NCBI RefSeq assembly: GCF_002968295.1
Contig: NZ_CP134399.1
Coordinates: forward strand, 1,054,001 to 1,118,000
Origin: Mycobacterium sp. ITM-2016-00317
GTDB taxonomy: Bacteria > Actinomycetota > Actinomycetes > Mycobacteriales > Mycobacteriaceae
Length of the DNA: 64,000 bases
Direction: 5' to 3'
A program made the position numbers and the translations under genes. Below are positions 41,729 through 51,753 of this stretch, in pieces. How positions within the stretch are numbered: the stretch's first letter is position 1; every line of letters starts with the position of its first letter. The notes under the pieces were generated by a model. It was not told where the DNA came from, did not search any database, and was given only the letters and a program-made list of their open reading frames with translations.

Positions 41729-41853
41729 TAACTGTGGACCCCGGCGCGCTACACTCGGGCTTCGGGGTTTTCCCAGTTAAGCGCGCTGTCCGTCGGCTCA
41801 GATCGACCGAACGGGGAGCGCGCGAATTGTGTGGGCCCGGTAGGGACCCGTGA

Positions 41854-41926
<73 letters not shown>

Positions 41927-42029
41927 CTCAACTGAATACTCGACAAGTGTGGACCACTCGCCGGATTTGCATACTGGAGAGTGAGCCACACAGAAGACGA
42001 TCAGACGACGATCAGATGGGATACATGCG

Positions 42030-42494
42030 GTGAGCGACGAGCGCGACGGCGTCAGCTCCGCTGACACCGACAGCGGCGCACAGACCGACGACGGTGACAC
42101 GCGCGGTCAGACCGCGGTCGTCACCCGCCCGCTGCGTCCCACGGGTAAACGGACGCGACGCGCCGCGGAGGACTCGGGCAAGACCTCCGACAAGGATGAG
42201 GACAAGGTGCCCGACACCGACGCGTCCGGTTCCAACGACGACGACGGCAAGGGACCCAAGGCCAAGAAGAAGACGGCCAGGCAGCCCAAGGACGGCCCGT
42301 CCCGCAATCCGATCGCGTTCGTCATCAACTACCTGAAGGAAGTTGTCGGCGAGCTGCGGAAGGTCATCTGGCCGAACCGCAAGCAGATGGTCACCTACAC
42401 GACGGTCGTGCTGATTTTCCTCGTGTTCATGGTGGCGCTGATCGGCGGCGTTGATCTGGGCCTGACCAAGCTTGTGACCTGGGTCTTCGGTTGA
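42030..42494 (+). CDS. secE: Preprotein translocase subunit SecE
   Basis: SecE is the clamp subunit of the SecYEG export channel. It is 154 aa, with a long acidic, disordered N-terminal extension (about 1-90, rich in Asp, Lys and Gly) that is usual in mycobacteria. The conserved core is NYLKEVVGELRKVIWPNRKQ followed by one membrane helix (VVLIFLVFMVALIGGVDLGL). The start is a GTG. It precedes nusG, the standard arrangement. Confidence 0.95.
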   Translation: MSDERDGVSSADTDSGAQTDDGDTRGQTAVVTRPLRPTGKRTRRAAEDSGKTSDKDEDKVPDTDASGSNDDDGKGPKAKKKTARQPKDGPSRNPIAFVINYLKEVVGELRKVIWPNRKQMVTYTTVVLIFLVFMVALIGGVDLGLTKLVTWVFG

Positions 42495-42551
42495 CGTAGC
42501 CCGATTGACCGGGCACGACGCCGCTACGGACGAACATTGAGAGAGGACTGA

Positions 42552-43367
<816 letters not shown>

Positions 43368-43409
43368 CGCGGGCCGCAAGCCCACCAGGAAAAGAAGGAA
43401 AGCACAGCC

Positions 43410-43838
43410 ATGCCCCCGAAGAAGAAGGTCGCCGGGCTGATCAAGCTGCAGATCCAGGCCGGGCAGGCCAACCCCGCCCCTCCGGTCGGACCCGCGCTCG
43501 GCCAGCACGGCGTCAACATCATGGAGTTCTGCAAGGCGTACAACGCCGCGACCGAGTCGCAGCGCGGGAACGTCATCCCCGTGGAGATCACCGTCTACGA
43601 GGACCGCAGCTTCACGTTCGCGCTGAAGACCCCGCCCGCCGCCAAGCTGCTGCTCAAGGCCGCCGGTGTGCCCAAGGGTTCGGGCGAGCCGCACAAGACC
43701 AAGGTCGCCAAGGTGACCTGGGATCAGGTGCGCGAGATCGCCGAGACCAAGAAGGAAGACCTGAACGCCAACGACATCGATCAGGCCGCCAAGATCATCG
43801 CCGGCACCGCCCGGTCGATGGGGATCACGGTCGAATAA
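43410..43838 (+). CDS. rplK: 50S ribosomal protein L11
   Basis: L11 forms the GTPase-associated stalk base of the large subunit. It is 142 aa and starts [20 protein letters not shown] with the conserved [20 protein letters not shown] and the C-terminal [18 protein letters not shown] lies upstream of the ATG. It forms an operon with rplA. Confidence 0.97.
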   Translation: MPPKKKVAGLIKLQIQAGQANPAPPVGPALGQHGVNIMEFCKAYNAATESQRGNVIPVEITVYEDRSFTFALKTPPAAKLLLKAAGVPKGSGEPHKTKVAKVTWDQVREIAETKKEDLNANDIDQAAKIIAGTARSMGITVE

Positions 43839-43902
43839 GACCGCATCCCGTGGAAGGGCTGGCATCGGCCCGCACCACAACCTCTGAACCAGGGAGATAG
43901 CA

Positions 43903-44610
43903 ATGAGCAAGAACAGCAAGGCATACAAGGAAGCCGCCGAGAAGGTGGACCGCACCCGGCTCTACTCGCCGCTCGAGGCCGCGAAGCTGGCCAAGGAGAC
44001 GTCGTCGAAGAAGCAGGACGCCACCGTCGAGGTCGCGATCCGGCTGGGCGTGGACCCCCGCAAGGCCGACCAGATGGTCCGCGGCACCGTGAACCTGCCG
44101 CACGGCACCGGTAAGACCGCTCGCGTGGCGGTGTTCGCCGTTGGCGACAAGGCCGAGCAGGCGCAGGCCGCAGGCGCCGACATCGTCGGCAGCGACGACC
44201 TGATCGAGCAGATCCAGGGCGGCATGCTGGACTTCGACGCCGCGATCGCGACGCCGGACCAGATGGCCAAGGTCGGGCGTATCGCCCGCATCCTCGGCCC
44301 CCGTGGTCTGATGCCCAACCCGAAGACGGGCACCGTGACCCCGGACGTGGCCAAGGCCGTCGCCGACATCAAGGGCGGCAAGATCAACTTCCGCGTCGAC
44401 AAGCAGGCCAACCTGCACTTCGTGATCGGCAAGGCGTCCTTCGACGAGAACAAGCTCGCCGAGAACTACGGCGCCGCGCTCGACGAGGTGCTGCGCGCCA
44501 AGCCGTCCTCGTCGAAGGGCCGTTACCTGAAGAAGGTCGTCGTCTCCACCACCACGGGCCCGGGCATCCCGGTGGACCCGTCGGTGACCCGTAATTTCAC
44601 GGAGGAGTAG
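43903..44610 (+). CDS. rplA: 50S ribosomal protein L1
   Basis: L1 binds 23S rRNA at the E-site and is usually an autogenous repressor of rplKA translation. It is 235 aa with the conserved [18 protein letters not shown] block (about 130-147). A good ribosome binding site (AGGGAGA) precedes the ATG. The stop codon lies within the first unit of a tandem 36-base repeat. Confidence 0.97.
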   Translation: MSKNSKAYKEAAEKVDRTRLYSPLEAAKLAKETSSKKQDATVEVAIRLGVDPRKADQMVRGTVNLPHGTGKTARVAVFAVGDKAEQAQAAGADIVGSDDLIEQIQGGMLDFDAAIATPDQMAKVGRIARILGPRGLMPNPKTGTVTPDVAKAVADIKGGKINFRVDKQANLHFVIGKASFDENKLAENYGAALDEVLRAKPSSSKGRYLKKVVVSTTTGPGIPVDPSVTRNFTEE

Positions 44611-44665
44611 GCGGAGCCGGATCCGACCATCGGGCCGGAGGAGTAGGCGGAGCCGGATCCGACCA
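44600..44665 (+). repeat. Tandem duplication over the rplA stop codon
   Basis: A 30-base unit starting CGGAGGAGTAGGCGGAGCCG occurs at 44600-44629 and again, identically, at 44636-44665, a period of 36 bases. The first unit includes the last rplA codons and its TAG. The second unit reproduces them out of the gene. Confidence 0.85.
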
Positions 44666-44676
44666 GCTTGAACAAC

Positions 44677-44712
44677 GAGAAACCCCGCACCGTGAGGTGC
44701 GGGGTTTTCTCG
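44677..44712 (+). terminator. Intrinsic terminator of rplKA
   Basis: ACCCCGCACC-type arms (CCCCGCAC at about 44683-44690 and GTGCGGGG at about 44697-44704) with a short loop are followed by TTTTCT. It is the expected end of the secE-nusG-rplK-rplA transcripts. Confidence 0.85.
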
Positions 44713-45019
44713 TGGGGCGGAGTTTCGGAGGGTGCTCCTCAGTCGCCGGCTTCGGGCCCGCCCGAGCGCCGCCCCCCACGAACGGAAACTCGGGCTGACG
44801 GCCACAGGTCGTCGGCATCCCCCCAGACCACCGACCGCGTCACGGCGACCGAAGAGCACCCTCCCCAGCAACATATCATCGACGGCGTAGATTTGCGCAG
44901 CGACCATGCGGAATCGGAAAATAGCCAGTAAACGCAACGATTTCAGCTGATTTCGCAAGACGGATAGTTGTGCCGGCTTGATCGGCGTCTCTGAGGCAAA
45001 GAGTTGGCGCTCGGTGCCG
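44713..45019. repeat. Intergenic region holding a 20-bp inverted repeat
   Basis: GAGGGTGCTCCTCAGTCGCC at 44728-44747 is matched in reverse by GGCGACCGAAGAGCACCCTC at 44844-44863, with two mismatches and 96 bases between. No coding sequence with family support is seen in the region. The arrangement could be a structured RNA or the remains of a small mobile element. Confidence 0.5.
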
Positions 45020-45316
45020 TTATGCCACGCCGCTGACGATGCGGGCGACGACGCGCGGTGACAGCCGCTGATGCGGGATACCGGCGCGAGCGCACGCCGC
45101 GTCGACGGCGCCGGGGGAGTCGGCATCGAACACCCCGTAGAGGACCTCGTCGGTGGGCACCGAGAGTGTCACCACCAGTCGGACGTGGCTGCCCTCGCCG
45201 GAGACCGCTGCCGTGGCGGCGTCGAGACGGGACACGATGTCGTCGACCGTGGTCTCCGCCAGGTCGGGCAGGTACCACTCCGCGAGGAAATTCGTCGCAT
45301 TGCGCGTGTCGCCCAT
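45020..45316 (-). CDS. Small conserved protein of unknown function
   Basis: This 98-aa protein begins MGDTRNATNFLAEWYLPDLA. Its sequence resembles the small ferredoxin-fold proteins of the DUF4242/SCO4226 type (a Leu-Pro-Leu opening, then a beta strand LVVTLSVPTDEVLYGVFDA), but the match is weak. TACCGT lies six bases before the ATG, consistent with a leaderless message. No partner gene is evident. It is divergent from the PE-PPE hydrolase gene. Confidence 0.7.
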   Translation of the reverse strand: MGDTRNATNFLAEWYLPDLAETTVDDIVSRLDAATAAVSGEGSHVRLVVTLSVPTDEVLYGVFDADSPGAVDAACARAGIPHQRLSPRVVARIVSGVA

Positions 45317-45419
45317 GTCCTGACGGTAGCCATCGTGGCGGCCGGACGAATCGGGTGTTTCCCTATGCTTGAACCCCGTCGCCGGGTTCCCGGATCGGCT
45401 CCGATGCTACGGGCTGGTA

Positions 45420-45435
45420 TGTGATCGTTGTCACA
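45420..45435 (+). promoter_or_regulatory. CRP-type site overlapping a start codon
   Basis: TGTGATCGTTGTCACA matches the mycobacterial CRP consensus TGTGA-N6-TCACA perfectly. Its last base is the A of the ATG at 45435. A TATGCT -10-like hexamer lies 51 bases upstream (45364-45369), so bound CRP would block elongation or initiation, which suggests repression. Confidence 0.6.
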
Positions 45436-46952
45436 TGCACTCACGGTTCCGGGCGCCGATGCTCGCCGTCCTCGTGTTCGCCACCACGGTGATCCTGGCT
45501 GTCGCCACGGCATTGGGGGCGGCACTGGCCTACGGCGCGACCGCGCTGATCGTCCCGGGCACCGGAACGTCCGACTCCGACGCGATCGCGGGCTACCGGG
45601 AGAATGCCTGGAGCAGGTTCATCAGCCCCGAATGCGTGGGCGACTGCGCTGATCCGGCGCTGATCGGCATCCCCTATCCCGCATCGTTCTGGCCGTTCTC
45701 CTTCCTGCCGAGGTGGTGCGTGCCCGGACGCTGCGAGAAGTGGGACGTGTCCGTCGACGAGGGCATCGAGAACCTGGTGGCCGCGCTGGATCCGTTCCTG
45801 GATCCGGCGTCGCAGGAGGACGTGTTCATCTTCGGGTACTCGCAGGGCGGAGCGGTGGTCGCCACCGTGCTCGCCGACCTCGGCGAGCGCGGACTGTCCG
45901 ATGCCGTGAAGAACCGGCTGAAGGTGGTGACGATCGGCAACATCGAGAATCCCGACGGCGGCCTGTGGCAGCGCCTGGCCTGGTTGCGCTACCTGCTCGG
46001 CGAGCCCGTCCCGATCCTGGATGTGTCCTTCGAGCCGGCCATGCCGATCGACACCGGAATCGGTTCCACCACAATCGGTTTCGAGTACGACCCGGTGGTC
46101 TACGCCCCTCTCTACTGGGGCAACCCGTTCGCGATCGCCAACTTGCTCGCCGCGTTCGACACGGTGCACGGGTACTACCTGGCGCCCAACGAGGAGGATC
46201 CGGGCCTCCCGATGCCGTACGGCTACACCGACGAGACCTTGGCGCCGCAGCTCAACTGCGATCTCAATCCCGGCAATTGCCGCACCGACAGCTACGGCAA
46301 CACCTACATCATGATCCCGGCGACGAGCCTGCCGCTGACCAATGTCGTGCGCAACTTGGCGGATTCGTTGGGAGTCGGTTGGCTGGCGAAGCCGTTCATC
46401 GACCTGACCGAGCCGGTGTTGCGCGAGCTGGTGGACCTCGGATTCGACTGGAGCGGCAATCCGGGGGTGTCCCGCGGATTGAGCATCCTCCCGTTCAATC
46501 TGTTCCAGAACTGGTTCCAGGTCGGCATCGACCTCGCCAAGGCGGCCGTCGAGGGCATCGAGGCATTCATTGCGAACTTCGTTCCGCCGAGGGCGCCGGA
46601 AGCCCCAGAGGGGTCGACAGTACCGACGGAACGGTCAGCGCAGAACCGGCTGACGTCCACCGAGCTCGCGGACGAGACGGCGACGGAGGCCGAGACCGAG
46701 ACCGAGACCGAGACCGTCACCGAGCCCGAGACCGTCACCGACGAGACCACGGTCGAGGACGAGACAGTAGAAGACGAGACCGTGACCGACGAGACCACGA
46801 CCGACGAGACGGCGACCGACGAGACCGATACGGTCACCGGGGACGACACCGTCACCGACGAGGACGCCGAGGAGACGGACCCCGACGCCGAGAGCACGGA
46901 CAGCATCGAGAGCACCGAGAGCACTGCCGGCGAGACACCAGCTGCGGCCTAG
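45435..46952 (+). CDS. Exported PE-PPE-domain serine hydrolase with acidic repeat tail
   Basis: This protein of 505 aa has an N-terminal signal or anchor helix (LAVLVFATTVILAVATALGAAL, about 9-30). The PE-PPE (C-terminal) alpha/beta-hydrolase domain follows, starting with the typical LIVPGTGTSDSDAI and with the nucleophile in GYSQGG near residue 136. No PE or PPE domain precedes it. The last 110 residues are low complexity, mainly Thr, Glu and Asp repeats (DET and TETE units). Such enzymes are esterases of cell-envelope lipids. The start at 45435 is taken because it opens the signal sequence. Confidence 0.87.
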   Translation: MHSRFRAPMLAVLVFATTVILAVATALGAALAYGATALIVPGTGTSDSDAIAGYRENAWSRFISPECVGDCADPALIGIPYPASFWPFSFLPRWCVPGRCEKWDVSVDEGIENLVAALDPFLDPASQEDVFIFGYSQGGAVVATVLADLGERGLSDAVKNRLKVVTIGNIENPDGGLWQRLAWLRYLLGEPVPILDVSFEPAMPIDTGIGSTTIGFEYDPVVYAPLYWGNPFAIANLLAAFDTVHGYYLAPNEEDPGLPMPYGYTDETLAPQLNCDLNPGNCRTDSYGNTYIMIPATSLPLTNVVRNLADSLGVGWLAKPFIDLTEPVLRELVDLGFDWSGNPGVSRGLSILPFNLFQNWFQVGIDLAKAAVEGIEAFIANFVPPRAPEAPEGSTVPTERSAQNRLTSTELADETATEAETETETETVTEPETVTDETTVEDETVEDETVTDETTTDETATDETDTVTGDDTVTDEDAEETDPDAESTDSIESTESTAGETPAAA

Positions 46953-46964
46953 TGCCGATATGAG

Positions 46965-46996
46965 GAATCCCCCGCATTCAGGCGTGCGGGGGATTC
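46965..46996. terminator. Bidirectional terminator between convergent genes
   Basis: GAATCCCCCGCA (46965-46976) and TGCGGGGGATTC (46985-46996) form a perfect 12-bp stem with an 8-base loop between the PE-PPE hydrolase and mmaA4 genes. It is followed on the plus strand by TTCGTTC. Confidence 0.8.
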
Positions 46997-47020
46997 TTCG
47001 TTCACAGCGGGTTGGTCCGG

Positions 47021-47914
47021 CTAGGCGGCCGACGGCTTCAGGTAGGTCACCAGGCTCACGTCGATCGTCTCGTCGATGAAGTAGTACTGGCAGCCCCGCA
47101 GATAACGCATGTACCGCTCGTAGTTCTCCTCGTCGGTCGCAGCGATTGCCGCGTCCTTGTTGGCCTCCAAGCGGTCGGCCCAGATCCCGAGGGTCTTGAT
47201 GTAGTGGTTGCGCAGCGACATCGTCTCCGGCACCTGGAACCCGGCCTTCTGACCGTGCTCGACCATCATCTGCGTCGTCGGGATACGCCCACCGGGGAAG
47301 ATCTCGGTGATCATGAACTTGATGAAGCGGGCCAGCTCGAACGTCAGTTTCTTGCCGCGTTGCGCCAGGTCATAGGGGTGATAGCCGACGCTGCTCTGGA
47401 TCGTCATCCGGCCGTCCTCGGGCAGGATGTCGAAGCAGGTCTTGAAGAAGTCGTCGTAACGCTCGAAGCCGAAGTGCTCGAACGCCTCGATCGACACGAT
47501 GCGGTCGACGGGGGCGTGGAACTGCTCCCACCCCTCCAGTCGGACGTCGAAGGTGCGCTCGGTGTCGATCCTGCTCAGGAGCTGGTCGCAGTAGGTCTTC
47601 TGGTTCTTCGACAGTGTCAGGCCGATGACGTTGACGTCGTACTTCTCCATCGCGCGCTGCAGCGTCAGGCCCCATCCGCAGCCGACCTCGAGCAGGGTCA
47701 TCCCGGGCTTGAGGTCGAGCTTGTCGAGATGCTGGTCGACGTTGGCGACCTGCGCCTCCGATAGCGTCGCGGCGGGCCCGGTGAAGTACGCACAGCTGTA
47801 CTTACGGGTCGGATCCTGGAACACGCCGAAAAAGTCGTCCGACAAATCGTAGTGAGCCTGGATGTCCTCGAAATGAGGAGTCAGATCCTTCGTGCTGGTG
47901 GACTGGTCAGACAT
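47021..47914 (-). CDS. mmaA4: Mycolic acid methyltransferase, MmaA4-like
   Basis: This is a SAM-dependent methyltransferase of the cyclopropane/mycolate-modifying family, 297 aa. The SAM motif is [15 protein letters not shown] (about 73-87) and the active-site stretch is [14 protein letters not shown]. The E in SIEAFEHFG groups it with MmaA3/MmaA4, while cyclopropane synthases usually have SIGAFEHFG. MmaA4 makes the hydroxylated precursor of keto- and methoxymycolates. Its place before the second methyltransferase matches Rv0642c. The exact product here is uncertain. AGGGGAA precedes the ATG. Confidence 0.87.
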   Translation of the reverse strand: MSDQSTSTKDLTPHFEDIQAHYDLSDDFFGVFQDPTRKYSCAYFTGPAATLSEAQVANVDQHLDKLDLKPGMTLLEVGCGWGLTLQRAMEKYDVNVIGLTLSKNQKTYCDQLLSRIDTERTFDVRLEGWEQFHAPVDRIVSIEAFEHFGFERYDDFFKTCFDILPEDGRMTIQSSVGYHPYDLAQRGKKLTFELARFIKFMITEIFPGGRIPTTQMMVEHGQKAGFQVPETMSLRNHYIKTLGIWADRLEANKDAAIAATDEENYERYMRYLRGCQYYFIDETIDVSLVTYLKPSAA

Positions 47915-48056
47915 GTTTCCCCTGCTTCACGCTTCCGGCGAATGAACTGTGGAAGACGGTACCGAAGACGCGGCTCGTCCCTTCTGCAAACACGCGTCCT
48001 GAAGGCATCAGACTAGCCTCGGACGGCTTCGACGGGCCAACCCGTCGGCTGAGTTG

Positions 48057-48926
48057 CTATTTCGCGAGGGTGAACTGGTTGACGTCGATGTAGCCGACCC
48101 GGAAGCCCTTCGCGCAGCCCGTGAGATAGCGCATGTAGCGGTCGTAGACTTCCTCGGACTGCACGGCGATCGCCTCATCCCGGCGCGACTCCAGGGCCTC
48201 GGCCCAACAGTCCAGCGTGCGGGCGTAATGGGGTTGCAGTGACTGCCTGCGGGTCAGCGTGAATCCCGCCCGGCCGGCGTGTTCCTCGACCTTCTCGATC
48301 GACGGCAACCGCCCGCCCGGGAAGATCTCGGTCAGGATGAACTTCACGAACCTCGCCACCTCGAACGTCAGCGGCATCCCGCGCTCGGCCATCTGCGGCA
48401 TCGTCAACGCGGTGATGGTGTGCAGCAGCATCACGCCGTCGTCGGGCAGAGCGCGGCCGGCCATCGCGAAGAAGTCGTCATAGCGGTCGAAGCCGAAGTG
48501 CTCGAACGCGCCGATGGACACGATGCGGTCGACGGGTTCGTCGAACTGCTCCCAGCCGGTCAGCAGCACCCGCTTCTGCCTCTTGTCGTCGGATTCCTCG
48601 AAGAGCCGTTCGACGTGGGCTTTCTGGTTCGCGCTGAGCGTCAGACCGACGACGTCGACGTCGTACTTCTCCACGGCGCGCATCATCACCGAGCCCCAGC
48701 CGCAGCCGATGTCGAGCAGCGTCATCCCGGGTTGCAGATCCAGCTTCCCCAGAGCCAGGTCGACCTTCGCCAGCTGCGCCTCCTCCAGCGTCATGTCTTC
48801 GCGCTCGAAGTATGCGCAGCTGTAGGTCTGGGACGGATCCAGGAACAGCTGGAAGAACTCGTCTGAAAGGTCGTAATGCGCCTGCACGTCGTCGAAGTGC
48901 GGCGTCAGATTTCGTTTTGCGGCCAC
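48057..48926 (-). CDS. Mycolic acid cyclopropane synthase/methyltransferase, MmaA1/MmaA2-like
   Basis: This 289-aa paralogue of the previous gene has SAM motif LLDIGCGWGSVMMRA and the cyclopropane-synthase form SIGAFEHFG. The C-terminus GCAKGFRVGYIDVNQFTLAK is nearly that of MmaA2. It probably cyclopropanates or methylates a double bond of mycolic acids. The GTG at 48926 is preferred over an ATG 54 bases upstream because AGGAAGG lies six bases before it. M. tuberculosis has four such genes here; only two are present. Confidence 0.88.
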   Translation of the reverse strand: MAAKRNLTPHFDDVQAHYDLSDEFFQLFLDPSQTYSCAYFEREDMTLEEAQLAKVDLALGKLDLQPGMTLLDIGCGWGSVMMRAVEKYDVDVVGLTLSANQKAHVERLFEESDDKRQKRVLLTGWEQFDEPVDRIVSIGAFEHFGFDRYDDFFAMAGRALPDDGVMLLHTITALTMPQMAERGMPLTFEVARFVKFILTEIFPGGRLPSIEKVEEHAGRAGFTLTRRQSLQPHYARTLDCWAEALESRRDEAIAVQSEEVYDRYMRYLTGCAKGFRVGYIDVNQFTLAK

Positions 48927-49033
48927 GTTGGACCTTCCTGCGGACACAGCCCGAAGAGGATCTCCTGTAACGGCGATCATGCCCCCATCGCGGATGTTAC
49001 GCGCAGATCGCTAACTGTGTATTGACTGAAAAG

Positions 49034-49936
49034 TCAAGCAGCCTCGCCGAAGGTGGTTTTCAGCTCGCCGACGATGTCGTCCCACAGCGGTTCGGGGAGT
49101 TCATGGCCCATGCCGTCGAACAGCACCAGGCGGGCATTCGGGATCGCCTGCGCGATGGCGCGGCCGCCGGACGGTCGCATCAACTTGTCGGCCTTGCCGT
49201 GGATCACGACGGTCGGCGCGGTGATCTGCCGGTCGTAGTGCCGCAGGCTCCCGCTGCCCAGGATTGCGGCGAAGTGCCGGGCCACCCCGGCCGGGTAGTA
49301 GCTGCGGTCGTACCCCTCGATCGCGTCGGCGCGCAGCCGTTCGCCGTCGACGGGGTATCCCGGGCTGCCGATGATCCGCGCCACCCGGACCGCGTTCTCG
49401 ATCACCGCGTCGCGGTCGGATCCCTTGGGGCGCTGCAGAATTGCGGCCAGCTGACGCGGTCCCGGCGGCGGCAGTGCGGCCTGGTTGTTGCTGGAGAAGA
49501 TCACGCCGAGCGACTTGGTTCGGGCGCGGTGGCGGGCAGCGAAGATCTGGGCGATCATCCCGCCCATCGAGCCGCCGACCACATGGGCGCTGTCGATGGC
49601 CAGGTGGTCGAGCAGCGCGGCCGCGTCGTCGGCCATGTCCTCCAGCGTGTACGCGGCCGGGCTGCGCAGCCCGACCAGCGACCGCGCCATTCGCGGGACC
49701 AGCGGGGCGCCGGCGTGGTGGTGGGGCAGCTTGCTGGACAACCCGACGTCGCGGTTGTCGAACCGGATCACCCGCAGGCCCTGGTCGACGAGCTTTTCGC
49801 AGAACCCGGTGCGCCACAAGATCAACTGCGCGCCCAGGCCCATGATCAGCAACACGGCCGGATCGTTGCGGTCCCCCAGGTCCTCGTAATGGATGTCCAG
49901 ATCGCCGGACTTCGCGGTCCCGGTACGGATGTCCAT
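49034..49936 (-). CDS. lipG: Alpha/beta-hydrolase LipG
   Basis: This 300-aa alpha/beta-hydrolase has the nucleophile elbow GGSMGG (near residue 107), the oxyanion region LLIMGLGAQ and a C-terminal histidine in GMGHELPE. It is equivalent in position to M. tuberculosis lipG (Rv0646c). LipG has been described as a phospholipase/thioesterase linked to mycolic acid methylation genes. The ATG follows directly on the TAG of the ABC1 kinase gene, so the two are probably co-transcribed. Confidence 0.9.
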   Translation of the reverse strand: MDIRTGTAKSGDLDIHYEDLGDRNDPAVLLIMGLGAQLILWRTGFCEKLVDQGLRVIRFDNRDVGLSSKLPHHHAGAPLVPRMARSLVGLRSPAAYTLEDMADDAAALLDHLAIDSAHVVGGSMGGMIAQIFAARHRARTKSLGVIFSSNNQAALPPPGPRQLAAILQRPKGSDRDAVIENAVRVARIIGSPGYPVDGERLRADAIEGYDRSYYPAGVARHFAAILGSGSLRHYDRQITAPTVVIHGKADKLMRPSGGRAIAQAIPNARLVLFDGMGHELPEPLWDDIVGELKTTFGEAA

Positions 49937-51292
49937 CTAGGCGTCGAGGTCGTCGGAGTGCTCACGCGACACCTCGACCATGAAGTTCGCGAAGTACCCG
50001 GTCAACGACGGGTCGCTCATCATCTGCCAGTTCGGCGCGAGCAGCTTCATATAGCGCTCCACGTAGAGGAACTGCTTACCGATGAGCACCAGCTCGCGGG
50101 GCAACTTGACGTCGTAGGCGTCCGCCAGCGTCGAGAGCTGCTTGCCGATCTCGGCATAACTGAGATCGCCCAGCGACTTCAGCGTCAGCGGGGTAGCGAA
50201 CTTCTCCAGATCCTGGGCCGCCTGCGCTTCGGGCTTGACCGTGCCGACGGCGCCCATCAGCACGACGATCTTGCCGGCCGCCGCGTGGTCCTTCTTGACC
50301 AGCAGGGCGTACACCAGCTCGCGCAGCAGCCATCGGGTGCGCGGATCGATGCGGCCCATGATGCCGAAGTCGAAGAACACGATCTTGCCGTCGTCGTCGA
50401 CGTACAGATTGCCTGCGTGCAGGTCGCCGTGGAACAGGCCGTGCCGCAGGCCGCCCTCGAACAAGCTGAACAGCAGCGCCTTGACCAACTCGGTGCCGTC
50501 GAAGCCCTTCTTGCGGATCGCGGCGACGTCGTCGATACGCACGCCGGTCACCCGCTCCATTGTCAGCACCCGTTCGCTGGTCAGGTCCCAGTAGACCTGC
50601 GGTACCCGGATGTTGCGGCCCAGTGGTGACGCGTGCATGTGGGCGACCCACGCGTCCATCGACTGCGCCTCCAGCCGGAAATCGAGTTCCTCGGCCAGGT
50701 TGTCGGCGAAGTCGGCCACCACGTCCTGCGCGGAGAGCCGCTGCCCGAGCTTGGCGAACTCGACCACCCGGGCGCCGCGCTTGAGGATCTGCAGGTCGGC
50801 GGCCACCCGGCGGCGGATACCGGGGCGCTGGATCTTGACCACGACCTCCTCGCCGGTGTGCAGCGTGGCGTAGTGCACCTGCGCGATCGAGGCCGACGCA
50901 AACGGCCGCTCGTCGAACGACTTGAACAGGTTCTGCGGCTCGTCGCCGAGTTCCTCGCGCAACAACTGGTGCACGGCCTCGTTGTCGGCGGGCGGCACCC
51001 GGTCCAGCAGGCTGCGGAACTCACGGCTCAGCGGTTCGCCGAACGCGCCCGGGCTGGAGGCGATGATCTGGCCGAACTTGACGTAGGTGGGTCCGAGGTC
51101 GGCGAACGCCTGCGGGACCTCTTTGACGATCTTCTGCTGAAGGGAGCCGCGTCTGGTCAGTTTGGACAGGACACGTGCGCCGGTGCGGGTGATCTGCCAA
51201 CCGGTCGCTCCGATGCGGGCCGCTTCGGCCGGAAGCGATATCCGGTCCAGCCTGGCGACCTCGCGGTGAGATGGTTTCCGCGGTGCAGTCAT
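49937..51292 (-). CDS. ABC1/UbiB-family atypical kinase
   Basis: This 451-aa protein has the ABC1 signature KFGQIIASSPGAFGEPLSREF (about 72-92, KxGQ motif), the lysine of VVVKIQRPG and the catalytic/metal segment HGDLHAGNLYVDDDGKIVFFDFG. It corresponds to Rv0647c. UbiB-type kinases support ubiquinone or other lipid-quinone metabolism, and the substrate in mycobacteria is not known. It lies upstream of lipG with no gap. Confidence 0.92.
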   Translation of the reverse strand: MTAPRKPSHREVARLDRISLPAEAARIGATGWQITRTGARVLSKLTRRGSLQQKIVKEVPQAFADLGPTYVKFGQIIASSPGAFGEPLSREFRSLLDRVPPADNEAVHQLLREELGDEPQNLFKSFDERPFASASIAQVHYATLHTGEEVVVKIQRPGIRRRVAADLQILKRGARVVEFAKLGQRLSAQDVVADFADNLAEELDFRLEAQSMDAWVAHMHASPLGRNIRVPQVYWDLTSERVLTMERVTGVRIDDVAAIRKKGFDGTELVKALLFSLFEGGLRHGLFHGDLHAGNLYVDDDGKIVFFDFGIMGRIDPRTRWLLRELVYALLVKKDHAAAGKIVVLMGAVGTVKPEAQAAQDLEKFATPLTLKSLGDLSYAEIGKQLSTLADAYDVKLPRELVLIGKQFLYVERYMKLLAPNWQMMSDPSLTGYFANFMVEVSREHSDDLDA

Positions 51293-51363
51293 CTCTGCAG
51301 TGTCTCAAAAGCCACGGTCGCGTGAAAAAGCTGTGAACGGGCTCACAGTCACGATGCCCCGGC

Positions 51364-51678
51364 TCAGGCGGTGCACATTCCCGGCGGGGCGACCGCGACG
51401 GCGGCCGAGGTCTGCGGGGTGAGCTTGGCGCCCGGTGACGGTTTCTGTCCGCACACCTCCCAGGTCGCCGGGTTCATCGGGGTGTGTGCGGTCGTGTTGA
51501 TGATCCTGGTGCCGAGCTCACGTCCGGTCATCCCGGCGAACGTGTCCTTGGCGCTCTGCAGCGTCATGCCGTCGAACGACGGCATCTCCATGAGCTCGGG
51601 CTGGGCCGCCGCGGTGGCGGTACCGAAGGTCGCGGCCAGCGTGGCCGCGGCGAAACCCGCGGCGAGGAACTTTCTCAT
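51364..51678 (-). CDS. Small exported protein with PASTA-like domain
   Basis: This 104-aa protein has a signal peptide (MRKFLAAGFAAATLAATFGT, cleavage after ATAAA, about 1-25). The mature part (MPSFDGMTLQSAKDTFAGM... with two cysteines, WEVCGQKPSPG and PPGMC) resembles one PASTA-type repeat, a fold that binds peptidoglycan or beta-lactams in other proteins. GAGGGGGAG before the ATG at 51678 sets the start, not the further upstream ATG. No partner is evident. Confidence 0.75.
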   Translation of the reverse strand: MRKFLAAGFAAATLAATFGTATAAAQPELMEMPSFDGMTLQSAKDTFAGMTGRELGTRIINTTAHTPMNPATWEVCGQKPSPGAKLTPQTSAAVAVAPPGMCTA

Positions 51679-51753
51679 CGATCTCCCCCTCAGAGAATGG
51701 CGTCTCAACGCGTTCGCCCCCCGGCGCCTTTCACGCTAACTCATTTGCCGGGC

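Noticed and set aside
44668..44931. 87-aa frame after rplA
   Set aside because: It reads through the rplA terminator and both arms of the inverted repeat, so it is unlikely to be translated.
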